Assembly: GCA_903834835.1 (NCBI GenBank)
Contig: CAILKO010000025.1
Coordinates: 97,547 to 161,546, forward strand
Length of the DNA: 64,000 nt
Source: an uncultured Pseudomonadota bacterium
GTDB lineage: Bacteria; Pseudomonadota; Gammaproteobacteria; Burkholderiales; SG8-39
Reading direction: 5' to 3'
Within the stretch, counting starts at the first letter, position 1; every line of letters starts with the position of its first letter. Below, one piece after another: positions 17,094-26,642 of this stretch. The notes under the pieces are model-generated. The model saw only the letters and a program-made list of their open reading frames with translations. It had not been told where the DNA came from and ran no database searches. A program made the translations under genes and the position numbers.

Positions 17094-18943
17094 CAGGCGG
17101 TCACGGTTTCCGGCACGTCGATGAAGCCGCCGGACTGGCGGTGCCAGAGCGCGGCGTAGTGGCCGTCCAGCGCGATCAGTTCGGCATGGCTGCCCTGCTC
17201 CACGATACGGCCCGCGTCCATCACGATGAGCCGGTCCATGCGCGCGATGGTGGACAGCCGGTGCGCGACCGCGATCACGGTCTTGCCCGCGATCAGCGTG
17301 CCGAGGCTCTCCTGGATGGCAGCCTCGACTTCGCTGTCCAGCGCCGAGGTGGCCTCGTCCAGCACGAGTATCGGCGCGTTCTTCAGGATCACGCGCGCGA
17401 TCGCGATCCGCTGGCGCTGGCCGCCGGAGAGCTTCACGCCGCGCTCGCCGACCTGGGCTTCATAACCGGTCTTGCCGCGCCAGTCCTCCAGCCCGCGGAT
17501 GAATTCGTCGGCATGCGCGAGCCGGGCCGCTGCCACGACCTCCGCGTCGTCCGCCTGCGGCCTGCCGTAGCGGATGTTGTCCGCGATCGAGCGGTGCAGC
17601 AGCGAGGTGTCCTGCGTCACCACGGAAATCTGCGCACGCAGGCTCTCCTGGGTGACGCGGGAGATATCCTGACCGTCGATCAGGATGCGGCCGCCTTCCA
17701 GATCGAAGAAGCGCAGCAGCAGGTTGACGAGCGTGGACTTGCCGGCACCGGAGCGCCCGACAACGCCGACCCGCTCGCCCGGGCGCACGACCAGATCCAG
17801 CCCGTCGATGATCGGACGCTCGCGGCCGTAGCCGAAGCGGAGCGTTTCGAAGCGGATTTCGCCGCGACTCACCGCAAGCGACATCGCGTCGGCGCGATTG
17901 AGCAGCGTGATCGGTCGCGCGATGGTCATCATGCCTTCCTGCACGACACCGATGTTCTCGAAGATGCTCGTGATCTGCCAGGCCACCCAGCCCGACATGC
18001 TGACCATCTGCCAGGCGAGCGGCAGCGCCATGGCCACCGTGCCCACCTCAACGGCACCGCGCATCCACAGATGGATCGAGATCGCCGCGGTGCCCGTCAC
18101 GAGCAGCGCATTGAGGATCGTGAGGCACAGGCCGAACAGGGTGTTAAGACGCAGTGACCGATGAAAGCGACCGGTATGCTCGTCCAGCGCCTCGCGCACG
18201 TAGTCGTCCTCTTCACGCGCGCGCGCGAAGAGCTTCACCGTGAGGATGTTGGTGTAGCTGTCCACCACGCGCCCGGTGAGGCGCGAGCGCGATTCCGACA
18301 TCTCCTTGGAGCTGTCGCGCATGCGCGGCACGAAGTAGCGCAGCGTCGCGAGATAACCCGCGAACCAGGCGACGACAGGCAAAGCGAGCCAGGGATCGGC
18401 ACTCGCCATCAGCAGCACGGCGCTCGTGCCGTAGACCATGATGTACCAGACCGCGTTCAGCAGCGAGACCAGGGTTTCCCGGATCGCGGGCCCGGTCTGC
18501 AGCACGCGGTTCGCGATCCGCCCGGCAAAATCGTTCTGGAAGAAGTTCCAGGACTGGCGCACCACATGCCAGTGCGCCTGCCAGCGGATGCGGTTCGCCA
18601 CATTGGCCGCGATCGCCTGGTTCGCGATTAGGTTCTGCGTGACCATCGCGAGCGGACGCAGCAGCAGAATCACCACCGCCATGCCGGCAAGCATCGGCCA
18701 GTGCTCGGCGAGCAGGTTCTCCGGGCGGGCATGGGCGACGAGTGTGACCACGCGGCCCATGAATACCGGGACCATGGAATCGAGCAGCGCGACCGCCAGC
18801 CCCGCGGCGAAGAGCGCCAGGAACAGGCCCTTCGCCTGGCGTGCGAAATGCCAGAAGAACGCGACCAGTCCGGCGGGCGGCTCGGGGCGCTCCGGTGCCA
18901 GTGTGGGCTTCAGGCGTTTTTCGAGGTAGGAGAACAAGGACAT
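17093..18943 (-). CDS. ABC exporter, fused permease and ATPase (MsbA-like type IV)
   Basis: 616-residue half-transporter. Membrane domain with six helices at about 25-340, then the ATPase with Walker A GRSGAGKSTL, signature KLSGGQRQRIAIARV, Walker B ILVLDEATSALD and the H-loop VIAVAHRLS. It works as a homodimer (or with a partner) exporting a lipid, peptide or drug; the cargo is unknown. The coupled sulfotransferase and DUF6492 genes downstream hint at a modified glycan or lipid. The palindrome copy at 19021-19046 lies about 80 bases upstream of its ATG. Confidence 0.92.
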   Translation of the reverse strand: MSLFSYLEKRLKPTLAPERPEPPAGLVAFFWHFARQAKGLFLALFAAGLAVALLDSMVPVFMGRVVTLVAHARPENLLAEHWPMLAGMAVVILLLRPLAMVTQNLIANQAIAANVANRIRWQAHWHVVRQSWNFFQNDFAGRIANRVLQTGPAIRETLVSLLNAVWYIMVYGTSAVLLMASADPWLALPVVAWFAGYLATLRYFVPRMRDSSKEMSESRSRLTGRVVDSYTNILTVKLFARAREEDDYVREALDEHTGRFHRSLRLNTLFGLCLTILNALLVTGTAAISIHLWMRGAVEVGTVAMALPLAWQMVSMSGWVAWQITSIFENIGVVQEGMMTIARPITLLNRADAMSLAVSRGEIRFETLRFGYGRERPIIDGLDLVVRPGERVGVVGRSGAGKSTLVNLLLRFFDLEGGRILIDGQDISRVTQESLRAQISVVTQDTSLLHRSIADNIRYGRPQADDAEVVAAARLAHADEFIRGLEDWRGKTGYEAQVGERGVKLSGGQRQRIAIARVILKNAPILVLDEATSALDSEVEAAIQESLGTLIAGKTVIAVAHRLSTIARMDRLIVMDAGRIVEQGSHAELIALDGHYAALWHRQSGGFIDVPETVTA

Positions 18944-19020
18944 CGGGGCCGATCGGGGAAGGCGCGATGTTACCCGGCTGACGGCGGCGGAGAGAGGAAG
19001 GAATTCCGGTTTCCAGCCAT

Positions 19021-19046
19021 ATATAGTAACATAAATGTTACTATAT
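19021..19046. repeat. Dispersed palindrome, copy B (12-base arms)
   Basis: Perfect arms ATATAGTAACAT and ATGTTACTATAT separated by AA. It contains the shared core AGTAACA-N4-TGTTACT. It lies 42 bases past the glmS stop and upstream of the ABC exporter gene. Confidence 0.85.
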
Positions 19047-19088
19047 TGCCCGCGAGGCCCGTATTTCCTGCTTCCGGCGCAGCCCGCG

Positions 19089-20957
19089 CTATTCGACCGT
19101 CACGGACTTGGCGAGGTTGCGCGGCTTGTCGACATCGGTGCCGCGCGCTAGCGCCGTGTGATAGGCAAGCAGCTGCAGCGGCACGACATGCAGAATGGGC
19201 GAGAGCGGACCGGCCTGGTCCGCGAGATGGATCACGTTCACGCCTTCGGAGGCCTCGATGCGGCTCGCCTTGTCGGCGAACACGAAGAGCTCCCCGCCGC
19301 GCGCGCGCACTTCCTGCAGATTGGACTTGAGCTTCTCCACCAGCGCATCGCCCGGAGCGACCGCGACCACGGGCATGTCGCGATCGACGAGCGCGAGCGG
19401 ACCGTGTTTCAGCTCGCCGGCGGCATAGGCCTCGGCGTGGATGTAGGAAATCTCCTTCAGCTTCAGTGCGCCTTCCATGGCGATCGGGTAGTGCACGCCG
19501 CGCCCGAGAAAGAGCGCGTGCTGCTTGTCCGCGAAGCGCGCCGCCCAGCCCTTCACTTCGGCCTCGACTTTCAGCACGTTCGCGACCGCCGCAGGCAGGT
19601 GACGCAGCGACTGCAGCAGCGCCGCTTCACGCGCGGGCGTGAGCTGGTTGCGCAGCCTGGCGAGCACCAGCGCGAGCAGGAAAAGCGCCGCGAGCTGGGT
19701 CGTGAAAGCCTTGGTGGAGGCCACGCCGATCTCCGGCCCGGCGCGCGTGAGATAGCGCAGGCGGGAACCGCGCACGAGCGAGCTCTCGGCGGAGTTGCAG
19801 ATGGCGAGCGTGTTGCCCTGCCCGATCGAGCGAGCGAATTCCAGCGCCGCAAGCGTGTCCGCGGTCTCGCCGGACTGCGAGACGGTGACCACAAGCGCAT
19901 GACGGTCGGGCACCACATCGCGGTAGCGGTATTCGCTCGCGATCTCCACCTGCACCGGAATGCGCGCGTACTGCTCGATCCAGTAGCGCGCCACCATGCC
20001 GGCATGGAAGCTCGTGCCGCAGGCGATGATCTGCACGCTGTGCGCCTCGCGCAGCATGGCCTCGGCTTCGGCGCCGAAGAGGCCCGCCTGCAGCGAGCGT
20101 GCGCCGGCCACGCTCTCGAGCGTCGCGGCGAGCGCGCCGGGCTGCTCGAAGATCTCCTTCTGCATGTAGTGCTGCCAGGGGCCGAGCTCGACCGCCTCGG
20201 CCGAGAGCTGCGATTCGTGCACCGGCCGATCGACCGCCGCACCCGAGGCATCGAGGATCCTGCATCCTTCCGGCCTGAGTTCGGCGCAGTCGCCGTCCTC
20301 CAGATAGATCACGCGCCGCGTCGCCGTGACGAGCGCGCTTGCGTCGGAGGCCGCGAAGTGCTCGCCCTCGCCCAGGCCCAGCAGCAGTGGCGCGCCCTTG
20401 CGCGCCACCACCACCCGCCCGGGTGCGGACTCGGCTATGAAGGCGAGCGCGAAGGCACCCTCGAGTTCGGCGGTCGCGCGCACCACGGCCTGCAGCAGAT
20501 CGCCCGCCTCGCGCAGATGGAAAGCGACCAGGTGGGCAACTACCTCGGTGTCGGTGTCGGAATGGAATTCATAGCCCAGGCCGCGCAGACGCGCGCGGAT
20601 CGGCTCGTGGTTCTCGATGATGCCGTTGTGGACCACCGCGAGACCGCCCGAGACATGCGGGTGGGCGTTCCGCTCCGAAGGCACGCCGTGCGTGGCCCAG
20701 CGCGTGTGCGCGATGCCCGTTGCCGCAGCGAGCGACTGCGCGGTCACGCGCGTCTCCAGTTCGGCCACGCGACCAACCGCGCGCAGGCGCCTCAGCGCCG
20801 GGTGCGCGCCGCCATGTTGCAGCGTCCCGTTCTGCAACTCGCCATCCAGCACCGCGATACCGGCCGAGTCGTAGCCGCGGTACTCCAGCCGGCGCAGTCC
20901 ATCGAGCAGCAGGGGAACGATGTCACGGCGGGCGGCCGCCGCTACGATGCCGCACAT
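19089..20957 (-). CDS. glmS: Glutamine-fructose-6-phosphate aminotransferase (isomerizing)
   Basis: 622 residues. GlmS makes glucosamine-6-phosphate from fructose-6-phosphate and glutamine, the entry to UDP-GlcNAc. The glutaminase domain begins with the catalytic Cys2 ([12 protein letters not shown]), followed by [28 protein letters not shown] and the VVHNGIIEN strand. Two SIS domains follow ([24 protein letters not shown]), and the protein ends LAKSVTVE as usual. It lies 12 bases after glmU and is probably co-transcribed, giving both steps of the pathway. No glmS ribozyme is expected or seen. Confidence 0.97.
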   Translation of the reverse strand: MCGIVAAAARRDIVPLLLDGLRRLEYRGYDSAGIAVLDGELQNGTLQHGGAHPALRRLRAVGRVAELETRVTAQSLAAATGIAHTRWATHGVPSERNAHPHVSGGLAVVHNGIIENHEPIRARLRGLGYEFHSDTDTEVVAHLVAFHLREAGDLLQAVVRATAELEGAFALAFIAESAPGRVVVARKGAPLLLGLGEGEHFAASDASALVTATRRVIYLEDGDCAELRPEGCRILDASGAAVDRPVHESQLSAEAVELGPWQHYMQKEIFEQPGALAATLESVAGARSLQAGLFGAEAEAMLREAHSVQIIACGTSFHAGMVARYWIEQYARIPVQVEIASEYRYRDVVPDRHALVVTVSQSGETADTLAALEFARSIGQGNTLAICNSAESSLVRGSRLRYLTRAGPEIGVASTKAFTTQLAALFLLALVLARLRNQLTPAREAALLQSLRHLPAAVANVLKVEAEVKGWAARFADKQHALFLGRGVHYPIAMEGALKLKEISYIHAEAYAAGELKHGPLALVDRDMPVVAVAPGDALVEKLKSNLQEVRARGGELFVFADKASRIEASEGVNVIHLADQAGPLSPILHVVPLQLLAYHTALARGTDVDKPRNLAKSVTVE

Positions 20958-20969
20958 GCGCGATCCCCG

Positions 20970-22319
20970 CTATTTCTTCCGCGGCGGTTTCCAGCCTGGC
21001 ACCGACATCTGGCGCGCGCGCGCCACGGTGAGCTGGTCGGGCGGCGTGTTTTTGCTGATGGTGGAACCGGCGCCGATATAGGAACCGCGCGCAAGGGTGA
21101 CCGGCGCGACGAGCGTGGTGTCCGAGCCGATGAAGCAGTCGTCCTCGATCACCGTGCGATGCTTGGCGAGGCCGTCGTAGTTGCAGGTGATGGTGCCCGC
21201 GCCGATGTTGACGCGCTCGCCCACCTCGGCATCACCGATGTACGAAAGATGGTTCGCCTTGGCGCCGCGCGCGAAGTGCCCGGCCTTCACTTCGACGAAA
21301 TTGCCGATGTGCACCGCCTCGGCGAGCTGCGTGCCCGGGCGCAGACGCGCATAGGGACCGATGCGGCAGCGCTCGCCGATCGCGGCCTCGTCCAGATGGC
21401 AGAAAGCGTGGATCTCGGTGCCGGCGGCGACACTCACGTTGCGCAGCACGCAGTTCGGACCGACGCTTACGCCCTCGCCCAGACTGACTTCGCCCTCGAA
21501 CACGCAGTTCACGTCGATCGACACATCGCGCCCGCAGTGCAGGCTGCCGCGCACATCGATGCGCGCAGGATCGGCGAGCGTGACGCCCGCATCGAGCAGA
21601 CGTTGCGCTTCGCAAGCCTGCAGCGCGCGCTCGGCCTGCGCGAGCTCCGCCTTGGAATTCACGCCTGACGTCTCGAGCGGATCGGCCGGGACGGTCGCGA
21701 CCGCGACGCCTTCGGCGACCGCCATGCCCACGATGTCGGTGAGGTAGTACTCGCCCTGAGCATTGCGATTCTCCAGCCGCGCCACCCAGGCGGCGAGCCG
21801 CGCGCAGGGCAGGGCGAAGAAACCCGCGTTCACTTCGCGGATCCGCAGCTCTTCGGGCGATGCATCCTTTGCTTCGACGATGCGCTGCACACGGCCGCAG
21901 GCACGCACGATGCGCCCGTAGCCCGCCGGATCGTCCTGCTCGACCGTAAGCAGGGCAAGCCCCGCGCGGCCCGCTTCCACGAGCGCGCGCAGCGTCTGGG
22001 CACGGATGCGCGGCACGTCGCCATAGAGGATGAGCACCATGGCGGCGGGATCGAGCGCGGTCAGTGCCTCCCGCACGGCATGGCCGGTGCCGCGCTGCTC
22101 GCGCTGTTCCACCCAGGCGAGGTCGGCCTGCGGGAAAGCGGCCCTGACCGCCTCGCCGCCGTAACCGTGCACCACGACCAGACGCGCGGGATCGAGACTG
22201 CGCGCGGTGCCGAGCACGTGCTCAAGCAGCGGCCGGCCGGCGAGCCGGTGCAACACCTTCGGAAGCGCGGAACGCATGCGCGTGCCCTGGCCAGCGGCGA
22301 GCACGAGGATGTTCAGCAT
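20970..22319 (-). CDS. glmU: Bifunctional GlmU: GlcNAc-1-P uridyltransferase / GlcN-1-P acetyltransferase
   Basis: 449 residues. The N-terminal pyrophosphorylase has [18 protein letters not shown] and the YGDVPR loop. The C-terminal left-handed beta-helix acetyltransferase starts at about residue 250 with repeated hexapeptides ([19 protein letters not shown]) and ends in the Lys/Arg-rich tail. It makes UDP-GlcNAc for peptidoglycan and lipopolysaccharide. It is upstream of glmS on the same strand and divergent from an MFS gene. Confidence 0.97.
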   Translation of the reverse strand: MLNILVLAAGQGTRMRSALPKVLHRLAGRPLLEHVLGTARSLDPARLVVVHGYGGEAVRAAFPQADLAWVEQREQRGTGHAVREALTALDPAAMVLILYGDVPRIRAQTLRALVEAGRAGLALLTVEQDDPAGYGRIVRACGRVQRIVEAKDASPEELRIREVNAGFFALPCARLAAWVARLENRNAQGEYYLTDIVGMAVAEGVAVATVPADPLETSGVNSKAELAQAERALQACEAQRLLDAGVTLADPARIDVRGSLHCGRDVSIDVNCVFEGEVSLGEGVSVGPNCVLRNVSVAAGTEIHAFCHLDEAAIGERCRIGPYARLRPGTQLAEAVHIGNFVEVKAGHFARGAKANHLSYIGDAEVGERVNIGAGTITCNYDGLAKHRTVIEDDCFIGSDTTLVAPVTLARGSYIGAGSTISKNTPPDQLTVARARQMSVPGWKPPRKK

Positions 22320-22464
22320 GCGCGGGATTGGGTCATGGTTTGCAGGGCGAACGCACCTGCGGCGGGCATTGATTCGAGTCGGGCGAGTCTAGCATGCGGG
22401 CCCCCGTGGCCCGCCTTGCCGGATGGCCTACACTGCACGGCTTTCGACGCGACCGGAACGAGGC

Positions 22465-23724
22465 ATGAGCGCAGGGCAGGAAGCAACATCGGCGGACGTC
22501 GCACGCGCGGCGACACCGCTCTGGCGGCAGGCTCCCTTCGTGCGCTTCTGGCTCGGCCGCTTCACTTCCCATGTCGCGGGCACGATGATCACCGTGGCGG
22601 TGGGCTGGCAGATGTACGAACTCACCGGCAGCGCGCTCGATCTGGGTCTCGTCGGCCTGGTGCAGTTCCTGCCTGGCGTCGGGCTCATGCTCGTGGCCGG
22701 TGTGGTCGCCGATCGTTACGACCGCCGGCTCGTGATGCGCATCGCGCAGCTCTCCCAGGTCGCCGGGCTGGCCGCGCTTACGGTCGCGAACTTCGCCGGC
22801 CTGGTGACGCCCGCCGTGCTGTACCTGACGGTATTCGTGTTCGGTGCGGCGCGCGCCTTCGAGAATCCGACCATGCATGCGCTGCTGCCGGCGGTGGTCC
22901 CGCCCGAGGACTTCCCGAAGGCCGTGGCGGCATCGAGTTCCGGCGGGCAGGCGGCGGTGATCGTCGGTCCGGCGATCGGCGGCTTCGCCTATCTCGCGGG
23001 ACCCGGCTTCGTCTACGGCAGCTGCGCGCTCCTGATCGCGCTTGCATCCGTCTTCATCGGCCTCATCCGGATCGCGCGCAACGTGGCGCCGCGCGAGCGG
23101 CCGACGCTCGACACACTGCTCGCAGGCATCCGCTACATCCGCGCGAAGCCCGTGCTGCTCGGCGCGATCTCGCTCGACATGTTCGCGGTGCTGCTGGGCG
23201 GTGCCACCGCCCTGATGCCGATCTTCGCGCGCGACATCCTGGAGGCCGGTCCGATCGGCCTCGGCATGCTGCGCTCCGCGCCAGGCATCGGGGCGCTCAC
23301 GATGTCGCTCTGGCTCGCGCACCGGCCGTTCCAGCACCGGGTCGGACACAAGCTGTTCGCCGGCATCGCGGTGTTCGGTCTGGCGACCATCGTGTTCGGG
23401 CTGTCGGAGTCCTTTGTGCTGTCGCTCGCGAGCCTCGTGGTGCTCGGAGCGAGCGACATGGTGAGCGTGGTGATCCGGCTGTCCATCGTGCAACTCGAGA
23501 CGCCGGACGACATGCGCGGCCGGGTGAGCGCCGTGAACTCGCTCTTCATCGGCTCCTCCAACCAGCTCGGCGAATTCGAATCCGGCGTCACTGCGGAATG
23601 GTTCGGCCCCCGGGCCGCTGCGGTTCTTGGCGGCGTGGGCACGCTCGCGGTCGTTGCGCTCTGGGCGCGCCTGTTCCCGACGCTCTACGGCCGCGACCGG
23701 CTGGACACCCGGCCGCGTACCTGA
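22465..23724 (+). CDS. MFS transporter (EntS/MFS_3-like)
   Basis: 419 residues, about 12 membrane helices. It has the same subfamily features as the transporter at 2205: VAVGWQMYELTGSALDLGLV in the first helices, VADRYDRRLV in the loop after helix 2, and GRVSAVNSLFIGSSNQLGEFESG in the second half, where EntS-like proteins have a conserved stretch. The ATG at 22465 has GGAACGAGG just upstream. It lies 14 bases before the cyanophycin-synthetase-like gene, so it may carry a precursor or product of that enzyme. Substrate unknown. Confidence 0.88.
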   Translation: MSAGQEATSADVARAATPLWRQAPFVRFWLGRFTSHVAGTMITVAVGWQMYELTGSALDLGLVGLVQFLPGVGLMLVAGVVADRYDRRLVMRIAQLSQVAGLAALTVANFAGLVTPAVLYLTVFVFGAARAFENPTMHALLPAVVPPEDFPKAVAASSSGGQAAVIVGPAIGGFAYLAGPGFVYGSCALLIALASVFIGLIRIARNVAPRERPTLDTLLAGIRYIRAKPVLLGAISLDMFAVLLGGATALMPIFARDILEAGPIGLGMLRSAPGIGALTMSLWLAHRPFQHRVGHKLFAGIAVFGLATIVFGLSESFVLSLASLVVLGASDMVSVVIRLSIVQLETPDDMRGRVSAVNSLFIGSSNQLGEFESGVTAEWFGPRAAAVLGGVGTLAVVALWARLFPTLYGRDRLDTRPRT

Positions 23725-23738
23725 GGATGGCAGCCGCG

Positions 23739-26408
23739 ATGCCCGATGCAACCGGCGTGCGCAGCCTGGGTTTCCATCCTGGCGCGAGCGCGGGCCTCGC
23801 CGAGCGCACGGCGCGCGTGCGCATCGCTTACGGCACGAACCAGCGCGCGCCCGACGCCGCAAACCTGCGCACGCGGATCGCGCGGCTGCGACCCGGCGAT
23901 CCGCTGTTCGGTGCGCAGGCGGCGGACTGGCCTGGATGTTTCCTGATTGACGCAGACCGAGGGGCCGGCACGGGGCACTGGATCGCCGCGCTGACGGTCG
24001 GCATTCAGCAGTGGGCGCGCGATCCCGTGCTGCGGGCGCGCGTGCTCGCGGAGGACGCGCGCGGCTGCACGCTCGCGCTCCCCTGGGCGCGCGAGCGGGT
24101 CTGCAGGACCGCGCTCGATTTCGCGCTGCGAATGCTGGCGCTGTGGCTCGACGCGCGGACCGAGGCGCCGGCCGCACCGGATGCGGAAGCGGCGCTTGCC
24201 GCCGAACTGGAGGCCTGGCTCGGGCGCGTTCAACGCGGCGGTCTTGCGCCGAGCACGCTGCGCTTCGCGCTTGCGGCGCTGCGACGCGGCCTTCCCGTCG
24301 AGACGACCGGGCAGGTGATCAGGATCGGCTGGGGTGCGCGCGCGCAGCGCATGGACAGCAGCTTCACCGATGGCACCGGCACCATCGCCTCGATGCTGGC
24401 GCGCGACAAGCTGCGCACTCATACGCTGCTCGCGGAGAACCTCCTGCCGGTCACGCCCGCGCGCGCAGCGCCGACCTGGGCCCTGGCGCTCAAGGCGGCA
24501 CGGGAGTTCGGCTGGCCCGTGGTCGTCAAGCCGGGCAATCTGGACCAGGGCGCCGGAGTGGTGACGGGCTTGCGCGACGAGGCCGCGCTGCGCCTGGCCT
24601 GGGATAACGCGAACCGGCTGAGCCCCGGCAAGGCGCTGGTCGAGCAGCATGTTGCGGGCGCGGACCATCGCCTGCTCGTGATTGGCGGCCGCTTCGCCGT
24701 GGCGACGCGGCGCATGCCCGGAGCGGTAACCGGCGACGGCATACACCGCATCAGCGAACTCATGGCCGCAGCGAATGCGGACCCGCGTCGCGGCAGTGAC
24801 AAGCGCAATCTGCTGATCCGGCTGAGGCTGGATGACGAGGCCCTCGGCTGCCTGCGCGCGCAGAGCCTCGACGCCAACTCGGTTCCCGAGGCGGGCCGGC
24901 GGGTGCTGCTGCGTACGACAGCCAACATCAGCACCGGCGGCACGGCCGAGGACGTGACGGCGCAGGTGCATCCGGACAACCGGCGCCTGGCCGAGCGCGC
25001 GGCGCGCCTCGTCGGGCTCGACATCGCCGGCGTGGACTTCCTGTGCGATGACATATCGCGCTCCTGGCAGGAGGCAGGCGGTGCGATCTGCGAGGTGAAC
25101 GCCCAGCCGGGCTTCCGCGTGCACTGGCTCGGCGATCCGGCGCGCGACCTGAACGGCGAGGTGATCGACTGGCTGTTCCGCGAGCGCAGCGCGCGGATTC
25201 CCACGGCAGCGATCTCGGGCACGAACGGCAAGAGTACCGTCGCGCGCATGCTGCACCATATCTGGATGCATACCGGCCGGACCGCGGGCGTGTGCACGAC
25301 GAACGGCGTCTGGATCGGGCACGATCGCGTGAGTGCCGATAATCTATCCGGGCATCCGGGCGGCCGTCTGCTGCTGAACGACCCGGCGGTCGAGGCCGCC
25401 GTCATCGAGATGCCCCGCAAGGGACTGCTGCGTTTCGGCCACCCCTGCGACCGCTACGAGGTCGCAGCGCTGCTGAACGTGCGCGACGACCACATCGGCG
25501 TCGACGGCATCGACTCGCTGGAAGAGATGGCGCGCCTGAAGGCACAGGTGCTGCTGCGCGCCGAAAAGGCGGTCGTCGTGAACGCCGACGACGCGCTGTG
25601 CCTGCGCATGGCGGAGAGGGCCGGAGACACACCCAGAATACTGGTCTCCCTTGCCGGAGAGACCGGCGTGGTACGCGCGCATCTCGCCTCGGGCGGGCGC
25701 GCCGTACTCGCGCATTCCGGCGCCGACGGCAAGTGGATCGTGTTCGCGGAGGGCGCGACGCGCCTGCGGCTCATGCCACTTGCCGACATCCCGGCGACAC
25801 TCGGCGGTCTGCTCGCAACCAACGAGGTGAACGCGCTGTTCGCCGCCGCGCTCGCCTGGGCGCAGGGCCTGCCGGCCGAGAAGATCCGCGGCGCGCTCGG
25901 TACATTCGCGAACTCGGCGATACAGAATCCGGGGCGCTACAACTTCATCGAGGGCTACCCGTTCCGTGTGCTGCTCGACTATGCGCACAATCCGGACGGC
26001 ATCGCGGAACTATGCAGCGTCGTCGCGAATCTGCCAGTGACGGGCAGCCGCCGCCTGCTCAGCCTGAAGCTCGGCAACCGGCACCGCGCGCACCTGGACG
26101 CTTGCGCACCGCTGCTTGCCCGGCATTTCGAGTCCTTCACGCTCGGATGCGACGCGCCCTTCGTGCGCGAATGTGCGGACTATCCGGGCGAAGATCCGGA
26201 GGCAATGATGCTCGCCTGCTTCGCGCAGGCGCTGCAGGCCGCGGGCGTGGACGCCGGGCGCATCATTACGGAGCGCGACAAGGCCGCCGCGCTCCGCCAC
26301 GCGCTCGCGAGCGCCGCGCCGGGCGATCTCCTCGTACTGCTCGCCGAACCCTGGCTCGCGCTGCCGATCCTCGAGGCCTCGAGACCGGCGGCGCCGCAGC
26401 GCAGCTAG
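23739..26408 (+). CDS. Cyanophycin-synthetase-like ATP-grasp/Mur-ligase fusion
   Basis: 889 residues with the CphA plan: an N-terminal domain (to about 230), an ATP-grasp domain (about 230-485; VVVKPGNLDQGAGVVTG, later GAICEVNAQPGF) and a Mur-ligase domain whose P-loop GTNGKST is at about residue 494, followed by NVRDDHIG and LLDYAHNPDGI. CphA builds multi-L-arginyl-poly-L-aspartate by adding Asp to the backbone and Arg to side chains. The N-domain here does not resemble typical CphA by eye, and no cyanophycinase gene is near, so another amidated polymer or peptide is possible. The ATG at 23739 was preferred to 23727 because of better AGGA spacing. It shares a CTAG at its stop with the convergent tautomerase gene. 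Confidence 0.82.
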   Translation: MPDATGVRSLGFHPGASAGLAERTARVRIAYGTNQRAPDAANLRTRIARLRPGDPLFGAQAADWPGCFLIDADRGAGTGHWIAALTVGIQQWARDPVLRARVLAEDARGCTLALPWARERVCRTALDFALRMLALWLDARTEAPAAPDAEAALAAELEAWLGRVQRGGLAPSTLRFALAALRRGLPVETTGQVIRIGWGARAQRMDSSFTDGTGTIASMLARDKLRTHTLLAENLLPVTPARAAPTWALALKAAREFGWPVVVKPGNLDQGAGVVTGLRDEAALRLAWDNANRLSPGKALVEQHVAGADHRLLVIGGRFAVATRRMPGAVTGDGIHRISELMAAANADPRRGSDKRNLLIRLRLDDEALGCLRAQSLDANSVPEAGRRVLLRTTANISTGGTAEDVTAQVHPDNRRLAERAARLVGLDIAGVDFLCDDISRSWQEAGGAICEVNAQPGFRVHWLGDPARDLNGEVIDWLFRERSARIPTAAISGTNGKSTVARMLHHIWMHTGRTAGVCTTNGVWIGHDRVSADNLSGHPGGRLLLNDPAVEAAVIEMPRKGLLRFGHPCDRYEVAALLNVRDDHIGVDGIDSLEEMARLKAQVLLRAEKAVVVNADDALCLRMAERAGDTPRILVSLAGETGVVRAHLASGGRAVLAHSGADGKWIVFAEGATRLRLMPLADIPATLGGLLATNEVNALFAAALAWAQGLPAEKIRGALGTFANSAIQNPGRYNFIEGYPFRVLLDYAHNPDGIAELCSVVANLPVTGSRRLLSLKLGNRHRAHLDACAPLLARHFESFTLGCDAPFVRECADYPGEDPEAMMLACFAQALQAAGVDAGRIITERDKAAALRHALASAAPGDLLVLLAEPWLALPILEASRPAAPQRS

Positions 26409-26596
26409 CGCCCCAGATCCTTCGCGGGCACGCCCGCGATGCCCCAGTTCTCGCTCGGCACATCGAGGATCGAAATGCGCACGCTTTCACGCGGCGCGTT
26501 CAGCGCTTCGACCAGCGCATCCGTGACCTTCTCGATGACGCGGCGCTTGTCGTCCGCGTTGCGGCCCTGAATGAGGTGTATATGTACGAACGGCAT
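26405..26596 (-). CDS. 4-oxalocrotonate tautomerase family protein
   Basis: 63 residues. Tautomerases of this family use the amino-terminal proline exposed after Met removal; here Pro1 is followed by FVHIHLIQGR. Counting from Pro1, Arg11 and Arg39, the substrate-binding arginines of 4-OT, are both present, and Trp occupies position 50 where 4-OT has Phe. In the meta-cleavage pathway it converts 2-hydroxymuconate to 2-oxo-3-hexenedioate, which the next enzyme (26643-27431) decarboxylates. GGGGAGAG precedes the ATG. It is probably co-transcribed with the decarboxylase upstream. Confidence 0.88.
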   Translation of the reverse strand: MPFVHIHLIQGRNADDKRRVIEKVTDALVEALNAPRESVRISILDVPSENWGIAGVPAKDLGR

Positions 26597-26642
26597 GGCG
26601 CTCTCCCCTGTGTGTGGTCTGCTGTGTGCTCTGGTGTGTGCT

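Noticed and set aside
19021..19046. Palindromes read as rho-independent terminators
   Set aside because: Stems are AT-rich and weak and carry no T-run after them, although they sit at gene ends.
19158..21668. An 836-codon plus-strand frame across glmS and glmU
   Set aside because: Arg/His/Ala-rich shadow of the two minus-strand genes. High GC produces long antisense frames; no motif is present.
22080..26408. A single very long plus-strand frame of 1442 codons
   Set aside because: Its first part is antisense to glmU and overlaps the MFS gene in another frame with no family-like sequence. The real protein starts at about 23739, where homology to ATP-grasp/Mur-ligase proteins begins.
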